Below, one piece after another: positions 1-9,849 of a stretch of 24,695 nt of DNA. Location of the stretch: IMG/VR virus record IMGVR_UViG_3300022072_000128, positions 1-24,695 of that record. One strand, given 5' to 3'. Within the stretch, counting starts at the first letter, position 1. Each line of letters starts with the position of its first letter. The position numbers were made by a program, and so were the translations under genes. The notes under the pieces are model-generated. The model was not told the origin of the DNA. It saw only the letters and a list, made by a program, of their open reading frames with translations, and did not search any database. The stretch is from a virus.

Positions 1-3000
1 TTTTTCTTTACTTAATGAAGCTGTTGGAGGTAGTTTTCTTTTCTTAATTACAGCCTTAGTTAGTTTTACTTGAGCCATGTTATATAACGCAACCATCGTA
101 CCTGTTGCCATAGTAACTTGATCAGTTACATCTTTCGAACGGTAAAGTACATCAGATATGGCTCTATCTATAGACTTACCTAAAGTTTCTTTTACATGTT
201 TTGTAATATCTTCTTGTTGTTTATCTGTAAGAGTGTAATTAGATAGTTTAACATCATCCATTACAGGCACTGAATTACCTTCCCAAAATACATCGTTCCA
301 ACCTTTTAATTGAATGCGTTCAGGTGAGTTAATAGGGGTACCTATAGCAGCAGATACATCCATATAAAACTTAGCAAGAAAACCCTCACCAGATTTAGCC
401 CCGTAAATTAAACCTGATACAAGTGCTTTTAATGAACCACCATACACAGTAGATGTAACCCCTGCTTTAGAAGCATTACGTTCAAATATTTCACCAAAGC
501 CAACAAAAGATACTTGGTCTTTTAAAAATGCCCATGCTTTAGCTGTATCATCAGACAGTTCATCATTAGCTTTCATATTTTTTAAGTTATTTGTAGCTTC
601 ACCTGAAATAGTCTGGTACATATCCATCATTGCAGGGTCATGATGGGTATCTGTAGCATCTAGGCTATCTTTTAAACCACCCATAGCTAAAAGTCTTTTA
701 AGGTCGTACCCTTTCGCATCTACAATTCCCATACCATAAGCCCAATTACTATGAAATACCCCGTTAGTTTTACCATCTACTTCGATAGGTAAAGGTTTTT
801 GAGTGTACCCATTAAAAATTGAATCAAGTGCCTCAATATACTCAACTGTAGGAGCTTTATAGTTTAAACTTTCTTCTCTTTGCCATGCTAAAAACTCAGG
901 AATAGTCTTAGCTTTACTTAACTTAATTTCTTTACCTAACAAAAATAACTTAGCAAAAGTTTCTTTAAGACTTATTTCGTTAGATTGTTTATCTACTTTT
1001 ACACCTAAGCCTAAACCTAATGCCAACACATAATGTTTTAATGCACTAGTAGGGTTAGATTTGTAATTTTTAACTAACTTCGCCCTTGAACCATGGACTT
1101 TAATGTTTCCACGGTTAAAAGAAGTACGGACTAAAATACGGTGAAGTTTGTTTGCTTGAGGATTAACTTCCCCCTCAAAAAACTGTCTACCATTGGCAGA
1201 AAAAAATGATGAATAATATATTGGAACAGATTTCTTGTAGTAAGGTGACTTTTCGTTTGATGACTCTTCTTGTAAACGAATATACAGCGCATACGCACTT
1301 GTAAACTCAGCTTTATAACCTTCTTTTTTACCTATTTTAGCTAGTTGATCATTTACATTTAAAGGTAAAATTGTAGTCTCGACTTTATTAATTAAACGTG
1401 TACCTCCCAATATATCTATATCTTCTGGCTCATGTAAGTATTGTTCTACAAAAGCAGTAGCAGTTGCTTTTAAATCAGTCTTACCATCTACCTTTACAAG
1501 GACACTTTTAAGCATCAACTCAAATTTAACATTATCTAAGTAAAATGGAGTACTTTCTGTAAGCTCAGCCATTTCTCTGGCCTTCACAGGTAAGTGTGAA
1601 TAGTCTGTATTCGGTGGAGTACCTATATGGTTTAATCTATTTCGTTTAACACCATACTCTGCTTTAAGTATTTTAGTATCACCTTTTAATAGTAAAGAAC
1701 TTAAATTTACTTCAGGGTTACGCGTATACCCATAATACGATTTATTATTATGTTTTACTGTAACCATATCAACACCTTTAGTATCACCAATCATACGTGT
1801 GACTGCAGAAGCTAAAAAAGTATTTAAAGCAGGTAAATACTGGTTTTGGTCGTAAGCTTCAACTAGTTTTGTGTTACGGGCTACAGCACCACTAATTACA
1901 CTATCTGGGATAAAAGTACCTTTACCTGCAAAAGTAGATTGCAGCGAAGTATTACCTCTATCAATCTTTTCTACATACATTTTAAGCTGCTTACGTGGTA
2001 AGTATTTAGTGTGTCCAATATATTCCATACCTTCAGCATAACTTAAAAACGAAGTCTGAATAAAATGTTCTGGTATGTTCCCATATTCATCTATAAGTAA
2101 AACTGAAACTCTACCCATATTTACACTAGTATTTAGTGGTGTACTTTTAATAGCTTGATGTATGTTGTTTTCAAACTTAGTTTTAAACTGAGCATAGTCT
2201 TGAACCAGTGCCATTACATCCTCTACTAATACATCGTGCTTCTCAGCAAATTCAGCCATAGCTACAGTATTATCTGAAGTAAGATTAAGTATTGAAGACA
2301 TATCCCATAAAGCAGACTCTTTAAATGAACCTAAAGAAGTTTTTAAAGGATTATCTTCTTTAAGTGAATTAAGTAATGCTTTGGCAGGATGGCCATCAGG
2401 CATAGTACGGATATCTTTAGCAAATTTCTGTCTAAAAGATTCTTGAATAGCGGGTAAAGTTTTAATACCCAACCTTTTTTTACCTCCCCTTTTACCTACT
2501 AAACTTTCCTCAACTAAACTTCCTAGTGTAAAAATACTATCTTGGATATAAGCTTCAACAGTACTTTTTGCAGCGTCCTTAGAAAGAATATTAGTTTTTA
2601 TTTCATCAGCAATTTGCTGAGAAATACTTTTAGTAGACTTTGTTTCACCTCTTACAATTGCCTTAAGTACTGCAGGCTTCATACCTATAGCCACAGCTAA
2701 AATATCAAGGTTATATTTAGCAATTGCAATAGTTTCAGCTATTGAATTAATACGTGAATATTGACTATGTGTAGCAGCTTCCATGTCATAAGAAGTTTTA
2801 CCTTCTTTTGCCATACGAGCAGATTGCTGTTTAGCAACTTTAACTTCTGTAGTTTTTTGGCTAACTTCTTCTGCTACAAAATACTTACTTCTTACTTTAT
2901 TAAATAAAAGAATACTATTTTTAAGGGCTTCCTCTAATTCTTTAACTTGAGTAACTAACTCAACTCGCTCAAGTTTAATTTCATTTAAATTAGATTTAAC

Positions 3001-6000
3001 TTCTAACTGTTTAGCTGCTACATCTTCTCTATTTGTTTTAGATGTTACTTTAGCTCTAGCTGCTTCACCTTTTAGTTTTTTACGTAAAGTATTATTAACT
3101 ACATATGCTTTAGACAGCTGTCCAAGACGTTTACGTAACGTGCGAATTTCTTGGTACATGGAAGCAAACGCTCTGCGTTTGGTTATATACTTTTTTTGCT
3201 CAACTACTGAACCGCTTATTCTTTCCAATGGTTCAGGTAGTAAATCATTCATAGCTGTAAAGCTCTCAGCAGCAGCCTCAGAAGCTATTACCTCTTCTGC
3301 GGCTAATTGCTTAACTTCTTCAGTTAACACCTCAGAATACGCTTTTAAAGCTTCAGTTGTACGGTCTTCTTGCGAAGATACAAAAGGAGCGTCTGCTAAA
3401 AATAATTTATAAGCATCAAACCAGATAGACTTATTAGCATCTGTAAGTAGCCCTGATTTAACAATATTAGCATATATAGTACCTTTACTGCTTAAAGGTA
3501 TATTCTTCATCTTACCTAAGATAAGTTTAAGTATTTCTTCTGCAGGCATGTTTTTAATAACATTTTCTTCAACACCTGTTATTTCACTGATACCCGTAAC
3601 TACTGCAGGAGTAGCTAAGACTGAACCAGATAAAATATCTGTAGGAGTTAAAGTATGTAATACTTTTGTTTTTACTTTAAATACCTCTTGTTTAGTAGGT
3701 GCAATCATACTCATATTTGCTTGTATAAGTTGACTAAGTGCTGTGACACTTTTACTTGAAACACCTAAAAGTTCTACAATGTGTTTTACAAAAGTATCTA
3801 AAAAACTAGAGTTTAGTTTGTTAACTTTAACTGAACCAAGATAGTTAATAAAATCAGTGTTACTCATTCCCATTACAATAAATTCTTGAATATTATTTAA
3901 TGGATAAGCCCACTTAATTGCATCTTCTTTAGATGCTTGTTTTTTAACTTGTTTTAATAAATTTGTAATTTGGGTATAAAATACTTTTTGCTCAGGTGTA
4001 TTACTTTCTTTCGGTTTAGCAGAATTCCATAAAAAACTATGAAGCAACTCGTGTAAGATAACCTCACCTTTTAACTTGAGGTCAGTTATGTTATTAGCAA
4101 TATATACTTTACCTTCCGTTGCTTTATAAGTACCTAGTGCATGGGAGCCATCAGAATGTTTTATAAGTTTATCTGAGTTAGGTTCTACATAAATAACTTC
4201 AGTATCTTTAGGTAAAGCGTTTTTTAATGCTTCTGCAACTTCAGTTAAGTTACCATACACACCTGACTCAATTTGTACCGTAAGGATTTCAGCACCATTA
4301 GTAACAACAGATGTAGAAGCTTTATTATCTTCTTTAATCTTTGACCATACACCTGAACCAGAATCTACTTCCTCGTAACCTTTAAAAGACAAGTATTGAG
4401 CTAATCTACCTTCTCCTGTCTTATTATAACTTCTGTTTCGTGCTTCAAAATTGTCTGCAATAATAGTGGCACCTGCCTCTACTGCTTTATTAACTTCCTT
4501 AGCTGTAGCTGATTGAGCACTAAACTTCTTACCATTCTCCCCATTTACACTTACAAAAACAGTATCGTCTGCAGAATAAACACCTGTATTAGCTTTTTCT
4601 CCCCAAGCTAATCGGTATTCTTCTGTAGACGTATCTTTGGCACCAAAGCCAATAAATTTATTAGCTTGGTCAGACTTCCTTTGGTCTTTATTAAGTAACT
4701 CTGTAGTTAACCTACCTGAACCAGCGAGCACTACCTTAGTAGGTTCAGCTTTCTTTCTTAACACCACCTGTGCATCATGCTGTATAACATTACCATCATT
4801 GTCAGTGAGTGTGACTGTAGCAGTTATACGACCATCACTTCCTTCACGAATTTCACTAATTTTAGTTATAACAGTATCTTCAGGCAAAGAATCGAGGGCT
4901 ACTTCATACCCTGTTCCTTCAAGACCTACAACAATACCAACAGAAGTGATATCCCTTTGTGTTGTGGGTTTGTCACTTCTATTAGAAGAGAATGTAGTGG
5001 TAGTAATACCATCATCACTTACTTTAGTACTCTTAAAGAATGTACGGGTTCTACCCTTTCTATCCGTAGAGGTAAGAGTTCCCATTGGAGACTCTGTAGT
5101 AGGTTTAGTAACAACTTCTTCTTCAACCTTCTTACCTTCAGGGTCAAGGATGTCCCTAGCCAGTGTATCAATTTGATTTAAGGTATCTAAATCCTTTGAA
5201 ACTGCATCAATAGTGCGTTGCAGTCTACCCATACCTTTATAAGTAAAGCTTTTTGAACCTTTACCCATTGCACCAGATGTATCCCATACTGCTTTACCTA
5301 ATGAAGGGTCAGCTTTTAAACCTTCAAGAGCTGCTAGCTTACCAGTCTGGTTAGACTGTAAATAGCCTATAAACAAGTCATAAACAGCTTCTGCTTCCTG
5401 AGTATTACCTTTACCTAAAGCTGTAAGAAATGTGTCTACATGTTTACCTAAAGTACGATCACCTTTACTACCAAATAGTTCAGCACGTACTCTTTCAGTA
5501 CCTGTAAGCGGTTTACCTTTAGTATCTACTTCATTGGCTCTAAGTGTTGAGACAAACTCAAATAACTTTTGCTTATCAACATCTTGGGTAGATTGAGCAA
5601 ATAGATCAAGAGTTTCCCCTGACAACTGGCTTAGTTTATCTTCAGAATATAAAACTACATCTCCTATAGTCTCGATTAAAGCATCTACTTGTGCTGTTGA
5701 ACTATCCTGACCTAGTTCAGTCTTTTGCTTTATTAAAGACATTACTAACTGTTCTGTATCACCTACTTCAATATTATTAATTACTTTAGCTACAGTGTTA
5801 TAGTCAGCTTTAGCACTATCTAAAGGGTTAAGAGTCGTAGCTAAGTTAGCAATTGTTTGCGCATCTTTTTCAGATAAATCCGAATTACTAAGTAACTTAA
5901 CACCTGCCACAGTTAAATCCGTGTTGTCAGTTTGTGCTTTGTAAAGTGACTGACCAATAGCTTCAAAATCTTTACCATCCTTACGTAAGTTTTCTTCAGA

Positions 6001-7563
6001 TAAATCTGTATTCAAAGTATGTTCTAGTACTGAATTAACATAAGATTTTACCTCAGCATTATCTGTTTCATAATTTGAATAAGTATCAATAACTTCCTTA
6101 GTTCTACTAGCTACTTCTACCTCATCTTCTACAGGCGCTCTTTCAGGGGCATACCTTTCTATTACATTATTCGGTTCAGCTTTAGAAGTACCTGCCTCTG
6201 GTTCCTTATTTTTTATTGTAGCGTTGTTATTTTCTTCTTGCAGTTCTTGTACAGCTTCAGCTAATTCTGTAGAATTTTGATCAACACGAGCTTGAGAAAG
6301 TTTTTCAACTGCTTTAGTAACAGTTCTTCCTGCACCTGCCATTACACCACCAGATAAACCACCTGCTGCAAGACCTGCACCTGCAGATTCACCTACACCT
6401 TCAAGTGCATCTTTAGACTCATCACCTTCTTTAACTTGTATATTTGAAACAAGTTGTCCTGCACCCGATTGAACTGTTTCTTCAACTGCTTCAACTGCTG
6501 CGCCTTTAGCGGTTGATTTAATTATACCTTTTTTAACACCTTTATTTAATACGTTACCAAACGTATCTGCAGCACCTGTAGCTTTACCTACTAAAGCAGC
6601 AATTGAACCAGAAATAATTGCTGTGTCACGAGCACCTTCTTCAGCAAATTGTAAACGTACTTCTTCAAAAGTAGCGTTAGGCATCTTCTTAGTTAATTCT
6701 TGAAAGTCACTAGACTGTTTAAGTACTTCTGGAGTAAGGTTTAATATTGCATCCCGAGTTTGAATAGCATTATTGGTACCCTCAGACACACCTGTATAAA
6801 CTGCACCTGTTATTCCACCTGCTTTAGTTGCAGCTTTTTGCCCTGCTTTAGCTATAAAAGCTTTTGAAGCAGCACTTTCAGCCACACTTTTACCTAACTT
6901 TTTCTTTATTCCCGACTTAACTGCAACTTTTGCAGCTCCACCAATAATACCACCAGTTGCAGCCATCGCAACTAGGTCAGCAGAACTCTTAGCAGCCTCA
7001 GAAACAGCAGCTAATGGATTAGTTATGTAATCACCAACCGTACCAAAGAACTCGCTTAGAGACTCTCCTGCGGAGATGTTACCATCACCCATTTGTATAG
7101 CTTTGCGTTCTGCAGCAGCATTAACAATATTTGCTTTAGCTTGACGTAAATCCATTGAATATTCTTTTTCGGATTCTTCAGCTTCAGCTTGCTGAGTAGC
7201 AACACCTTCCCAACCAAATTTAGATAAAGCATCTGAATTAACTGCATCCCCTATTAAACCTGTTACACCATAACCTGTTTGAGCAAGCCTATCACCGAAT
7301 GCAATACCAAGGTCAGTACCTAAATCTTCCATGGTTCCTTGGTTTCTTGTTGCCTTAAATATTCTCTGTTGGTTGAGAAAGTTTCTCATGTCTAGTGAAT
7401 TAGCCGTAGGATTTTGAACCATGAACTCCTCAAGAGGAGCTACTAGTTGAGCATCGGTAAAAGCAGTTTGTTTTTTAAGATGAGCTTGACCCACCGCCTC
7501 TGCTTTCGCAGAAGTGATGTTTAAATTCATTGTGCGTTGGAAGAGATTGTCAGGTGTAACCAT
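1..7563 (-). CDS. Giant virion RNA polymerase (N4 vRNAP-like) with zinc-peptidase motif, partial
   Basis: Open in one frame from ATG 7563 to the left edge (at least 2521 residues; C-terminus missing). Upstream AAGG lies about 10 bases before the ATG, 24 bases after the previous stop. Residues about 182-421 are Ala/Gly-rich and hydrophobic, followed by a Glu/Gln linker and helical repeats. About 800-960 is beta-rich. About 962-1080 is a compact domain (FIGFG, IIADN, GEGRLAQYL). HELLH is at 1171-1175 with a possible third zinc ligand at E1227 (NNIQEF). A Lys/Glu-rich coiled coil spans about 1452-1580. The polymerase part starts near 1700: SANGR (R2126) followed by NPQAN (2134-2138, as in T7 GRVYAVSMFNPQGN), motif A DGKTNG (D2263), motif B R2362-x3-K2366-x7-Y2374-G. 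Spacings match N4 vRNAP (R424, D559, K670, Y678 of its central domain). In N4 this enzyme is packaged, injected and transcribes early genes. Motif C must lie off-window. Role of the N-terminal 1700 residues is unknown. Confidence 0.88.
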   Translation of the reverse strand, partial: MVTPDNLFQRTMNLNITSAKAEAVGQAHLKKQTAFTDAQLVAPLEEFMVQNPTANSLDMRNFLNQQRIFKATRNQGTMEDLGTDLGIAFGDRLAQTGYGVTGLIGDAVNSDALSKFGWEGVATQQAEAEESEKEYSMDLRQAKANIVNAAAERKAIQMGDGNISAGESLSEFFGTVGDYITNPLAAVSEAAKSSADLVAMAATGGIIGGAAKVAVKSGIKKKLGKSVAESAASKAFIAKAGQKAATKAGGITGAVYTGVSEGTNNAIQTRDAILNLTPEVLKQSSDFQELTKKMPNATFEEVRLQFAEEGARDTAIISGSIAALVGKATGAADTFGNVLNKGVKKGIIKSTAKGAAVEAVEETVQSGAGQLVSNIQVKEGDESKDALEGVGESAGAGLAAGGLSGGVMAGAGRTVTKAVEKLSQARVDQNSTELAEAVQELQEENNNATIKNKEPEAGTSKAEPNNVIERYAPERAPVEDEVEVASRTKEVIDTYSNYETDNAEVKSYVNSVLEHTLNTDLSEENLRKDGKDFEAIGQSLYKAQTDNTDLTVAGVKLLSNSDLSEKDAQTIANLATTLNPLDSAKADYNTVAKVINNIEVGDTEQLVMSLIKQKTELGQDSSTAQVDALIETIGDVVLYSEDKLSQLSGETLDLFAQSTQDVDKQKLFEFVSTLRANEVDTKGKPLTGTERVRAELFGSKGDRTLGKHVDTFLTALGKGNTQEAEAVYDLFIGYLQSNQTGKLAALEGLKADPSLGKAVWDTSGAMGKGSKSFTYKGMGRLQRTIDAVSKDLDTLNQIDTLARDILDPEGKKVEEEVVTKPTTESPMGTLTSTDRKGRTRTFFKSTKVSDDGITTTTFSSNRSDKPTTQRDITSVGIVVGLEGTGYEVALDSLPEDTVITKISEIREGSDGRITATVTLTDNDGNVIQHDAQVVLRKKAEPTKVVLAGSGRLTTELLNKDQRKSDQANKFIGFGAKDTSTEEYRLAWGEKANTGVYSADDTVFVSVNGENGKKFSAQSATAKEVNKAVEAGATIIADNFEARNRSYNKTGEGRLAQYLSFKGYEEVDSGSGVWSKIKEDNKASTSVVTNGAEILTVQIESGVYGNLTEVAEALKNALPKDTEVIYVEPNSDKLIKHSDGSHALGTYKATEGKVYIANNITDLKLKGEVILHELLHSFLWNSAKPKESNTPEQKVFYTQITNLLKQVKKQASKEDAIKWAYPLNNIQEFIVMGMSNTDFINYLGSVKVNKLNSSFLDTFVKHIVELLGVSSKSVTALSQLIQANMSMIAPTKQEVFKVKTKVLHTLTPTDILSGSVLATPAVVTGISEITGVEENVIKNMPAEEILKLILGKMKNIPLSSKGTIYANIVKSGLLTDANKSIWFDAYKLFLADAPFVSSQEDRTTEALKAYSEVLTEEVKQLAAEEVIASEAAAESFTAMNDLLPEPLERISGSVVEQKKYITKRRAFASMYQEIRTLRKRLGQLSKAYVVNNTLRKKLKGEAARAKVTSKTNREDVAAKQLEVKSNLNEIKLERVELVTQVKELEEALKNSILLFNKVRSKYFVAEEVSQKTTEVKVAKQQSARMAKEGKTSYDMEAATHSQYSRINSIAETIAIAKYNLDILAVAIGMKPAVLKAIVRGETKSTKSISQQIADEIKTNILSKDAAKSTVEAYIQDSIFTLGSLVEESLVGKRGGKKRLGIKTLPAIQESFRQKFAKDIRTMPDGHPAKALLNSLKEDNPLKTSLGSFKESALWDMSSILNLTSDNTVAMAEFAEKHDVLVEDVMALVQDYAQFKTKFENNIHQAIKSTPLNTSVNMGRVSVLLIDEYGNIPEHFIQTSFLSYAEGMEYIGHTKYLPRKQLKMYVEKIDRGNTSLQSTFAGKGTFIPDSVISGAVARNTKLVEAYDQNQYLPALNTFLASAVTRMIGDTKGVDMVTVKHNNKSYYGYTRNPEVNLSSLLLKGDTKILKAEYGVKRNRLNHIGTPPNTDYSHLPVKAREMAELTESTPFYLDNVKFELMLKSVLVKVDGKTDLKATATAFVEQYLHEPEDIDILGGTRLINKVETTILPLNVNDQLAKIGKKEGYKAEFTSAYALYIRLQEESSNEKSPYYKKSVPIYYSSFFSANGRQFFEGEVNPQANKLHRILVRTSFNRGNIKVHGSRAKLVKNYKSNPTSALKHYVLALGLGLGVKVDKQSNEISLKETFAKLFLLGKEIKLSKAKTIPEFLAWQREESLNYKAPTVEYIEALDSIFNGYTQKPLPIEVDGKTNGVFHSNWAYGMGIVDAKGYDLKRLLAMGGLKDSLDATDTHHDPAMMDMYQTISGEATNNLKNMKANDELSDDTAKAWAFLKDQVSFVGFGEIFERNASKAGVTSTVYGGSLKALVSGLIYGAKSGEGFLAKFYMDVSAAIGTPINSPERIQLKGWNDVFWEGNSVPVMDDVKLSNYTLTDKQQEDITKHVKETLGKSIDRAISDVLYRSKDVTDQVTMATGTMVALYNMAQVKLTKAVIKKRKLPPTASLSKEK

Positions 7564-7587
7564 TAAGAGTCTGCCTTAGTTTTATGT

Positions 7588-8925
7588 TTAGTTTGTACCT
7601 ATTTGCAGGTTAAATAGGTTTTGCTTTGCTTGCATAGTATTTATATCAGTTAAGTTCTTAGTTTTAAGTTCACTTAAATCTGTATCTTTTTGACGTATAA
7701 CTATGGAATCATCTGTTGCTTTCTTTACAGCTGCTTCCATATCATCAGGGTCAATCGCCCCAAGTGAAAACCAAGGGTCACCATGAACCGCATCACCCTG
7801 CGAAATAGCTTGGGAGATAATATAATTATCCCACTTATCATCGCCTATAGGAAGTAGTGGTTGTTTTTTTGCTTTTCTTGCTTTGTTAGCTTCTACTAAT
7901 TTACCTGTAATAATCTTTCGCATCTTAGGTACTAAATTCTGTACTTCAATTTGAACCGCAGTCATATCATCTTTATTGACTCGGTTATTACCTGCTAAAG
8001 CCTGACTAATAACATTTTGACCTGTTTGAGAAGGGTCTGTTGCATAGTTACGATACTCGGTCATACGATTAACTAAACCCTGATCATCACCTGTAATCGC
8101 TTTAACCTGTGCCGCATAATCTCTTTCTACAGCAGCTTGTTTATTAGACATACCTGTAGTCTGTGCTTGAGTAGGAACAAGACTTTGGTTCAACGCTGTT
8201 GCTTTATTTTGTAAATAGTTAGGTATTTGAGTAATATCAATATCATCTTGACCTGACTCATTAGTAAGACTTAAACGCGCTTTTTCTGTTACCCTTGCAT
8301 TAAGAACTTGCAGCTGCTCCTGAAGTCCTTTGAAATTAGCAAGTAAATCAGCATCGTCTTGAGTACCATTTTTACCTATAACAAAGTTACCATCTTGGGG
8401 TATAATTGTACCTTTCTCTACTCCCTCAATTAGGCTTGTACGAGTTTTAAGTAGATTTGCACCTATCTTATCAGCTTCAGCTCCAACACCTGTTAAAAAC
8501 TTCTGAGTGTTTATACCAACCCGCTTAGCAAGAGCACTGTCATCCAACTCCTGTTGATAACGTAGTTCAGCAACATTACTATTTCGGGTACGAGCTGTTT
8601 CTTGCTGGTTCTCAAAGTTTTGTTGCGCAGCATCTGCATCTAATCCTATTTGCTTTTCAGCTAAACGACTGTCCATTGTAAGTGCGTCATAGCCACCACC
8701 GAGAGCACTAGCAGCTAAAGCTAGACCTTCACCCCGTACAGGGGCAAAGTCTATTGTAGCTCGTTGTGCGGCTATAGGGGACAGTTGAGATGAACCTTGA
8801 TTTCGTTGTTGTAGCTTACGTTGAATTAACTGTTCAACATCACTCATACCAGTAGATTGCCCAGAACCACCTAATCGAGACTCAAATAAATTACTAACTA
8901 AACCTTCATATTGTTCATCTTTCAT
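7588..8925 (-). CDS. Probable internal virion protein, 445 aa
   Basis: I do not recognise a family. The protein is predominantly helical, rich in Gln, Ala, Asp and Lys, with no signal peptide or membrane segment. A long helical stretch (about residues 85-250) includes a run of Gln/Glu-rich heptad-like sequence. The start ATG at 8925 shares its A with the stop of the upstream gene (TAATG), and AAAGGA sits 8 bases upstream, indicating translational coupling. It lies directly before the giant RNA polymerase gene, the position held by N4 gp51/gp52-type internal or polymerase-associated proteins. A packaged protein or assembly partner of the polymerase is therefore a reasonable inference from position only. 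Confidence 0.85.
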   Translation of the reverse strand: MKDEQYEGLVSNLFESRLGGSGQSTGMSDVEQLIQRKLQQRNQGSSQLSPIAAQRATIDFAPVRGEGLALAASALGGGYDALTMDSRLAEKQIGLDADAAQQNFENQQETARTRNSNVAELRYQQELDDSALAKRVGINTQKFLTGVGAEADKIGANLLKTRTSLIEGVEKGTIIPQDGNFVIGKNGTQDDADLLANFKGLQEQLQVLNARVTEKARLSLTNESGQDDIDITQIPNYLQNKATALNQSLVPTQAQTTGMSNKQAAVERDYAAQVKAITGDDQGLVNRMTEYRNYATDPSQTGQNVISQALAGNNRVNKDDMTAVQIEVQNLVPKMRKIITGKLVEANKARKAKKQPLLPIGDDKWDNYIISQAISQGDAVHGDPWFSLGAIDPDDMEAAVKKATDDSIVIRQKDTDLSELKTKNLTDINTMQAKQNLFNLQIGTN

Positions 8926-9839
8926 TAGCTGTATCCTTTAACTGAATTACGTATCTTGTTATTTTTTAGAAGCATATCTAGTTCTTCTTGCCTTTGACCT
9001 AAAGCTTGTCTTCCTTGGCTCAACTGCTCTTTTTGCATACTTCTGTCATTAAAGAAACCAGCAAGACCTAACCCAAACTGACCTGCTGACTGTATTCCCT
9101 TCAATTTAGCTTCTGCAGAAAGATCATCCCAAAAATTATTTCCGCCTTCTCCGCCTTCGTAATTAGCGTTATACATATCATCAAAATCTATGTCTTCCTG
9201 TGTAATTTTCCCATTATTGTAAGGCATTTGGGTAGTATTACTGCCTCCTATAGTAGTTCCCCATCCATTTTTAGGTTCAGCTGTAAAAGATTCTTTTGAA
9301 AACATACCATTAAAATCCATAGCTTGAAACGGCTGCTGTTGTTGAGCAAAAAAGTTATTATCTGTTCCAGATGTAGATACACCTGACATTGGATTAACTG
9401 TAACAGGTGTAGGGTTAAGTGCATATGGCGCACCTAATCCAGCCTGATTACCATTTGAACCTGTCCCCATAAAACTATCTACACCAAACTGCTGGTTCAT
9501 ATTACTTGCAACATTTGCATAATTTCCAATAGGAGCAGATCCGTTTAAAGGGTATGTATTAACGGGAACATCATTGCTGTTCAAAGTCATTGGACTTCCC
9601 ATCTTGTTTTGTCTTGGGGTATTTACAGAATTTTTATAAGCATCCATAAACTCAACTCCAGCTTGTTGAGTAACTTGATCATTTAAAGCCTTAAATCTTA
9701 CACGTTGGGCATCTTGCGCTGCACGGTTATTACCTACGCTAAACTTAGACATAAAGTCTTCTAAACCAAAATTAGTTTCACCAAAAACATTACTATTAGG
9801 TTGTAACCAAGGTTGATAGTTGTTTTTAAAATCTGCCAT
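8925..9839 (-). CDS. Asn/Gln-rich structural protein, 304 aa
   Basis: Unrecognised. Residues 1-200 are low in hydrophobic content and rich in Asn, Gln, Gly, Pro, Met and Phe, with motifs such as NNYQPWLQPNSN near the start and FFAQQQQPFQAM in the middle, suggesting a largely extended or disordered segment. The C-terminal quarter has a short Gly/Phe-rich hydrophobic helix (QFGLGLAGFF) followed by a charged Gln/Glu-rich helix. AAGGA lies 7 bases before the ATG. It starts 10 bases after the 681-residue gene and overlaps the next gene by one base, so the block is one transcription and translation unit. Probably a minor virion protein of the ejected set; function not shown by sequence. Confidence 0.82.
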   Translation of the reverse strand: MADFKNNYQPWLQPNSNVFGETNFGLEDFMSKFSVGNNRAAQDAQRVRFKALNDQVTQQAGVEFMDAYKNSVNTPRQNKMGSPMTLNSNDVPVNTYPLNGSAPIGNYANVASNMNQQFGVDSFMGTGSNGNQAGLGAPYALNPTPVTVNPMSGVSTSGTDNNFFAQQQQPFQAMDFNGMFSKESFTAEPKNGWGTTIGGSNTTQMPYNNGKITQEDIDFDDMYNANYEGGEGGNNFWDDLSAEAKLKGIQSAGQFGLGLAGFFNDRSMQKEQLSQGRQALGQRQEELDMLLKNNKIRNSVKGYS

Positions 9840-9849
9840 TATTTATTCC

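Noticed and set aside
3140-3733. Plus-strand frames of 90 and 61 codons
   Set aside because: Antisense shadows of the coiled-coil and helical part of the giant protein; no matching promoter, ribosome site or operon context.
4637-5181. Two overlapping plus-strand open frames of 179 and 134 codons
   Set aside because: They lie wholly inside the giant minus-strand polymerase gene, overlap one another in different frames and have Ser/Thr/Val-rich, shadow-like composition without a convincing ribosome site.
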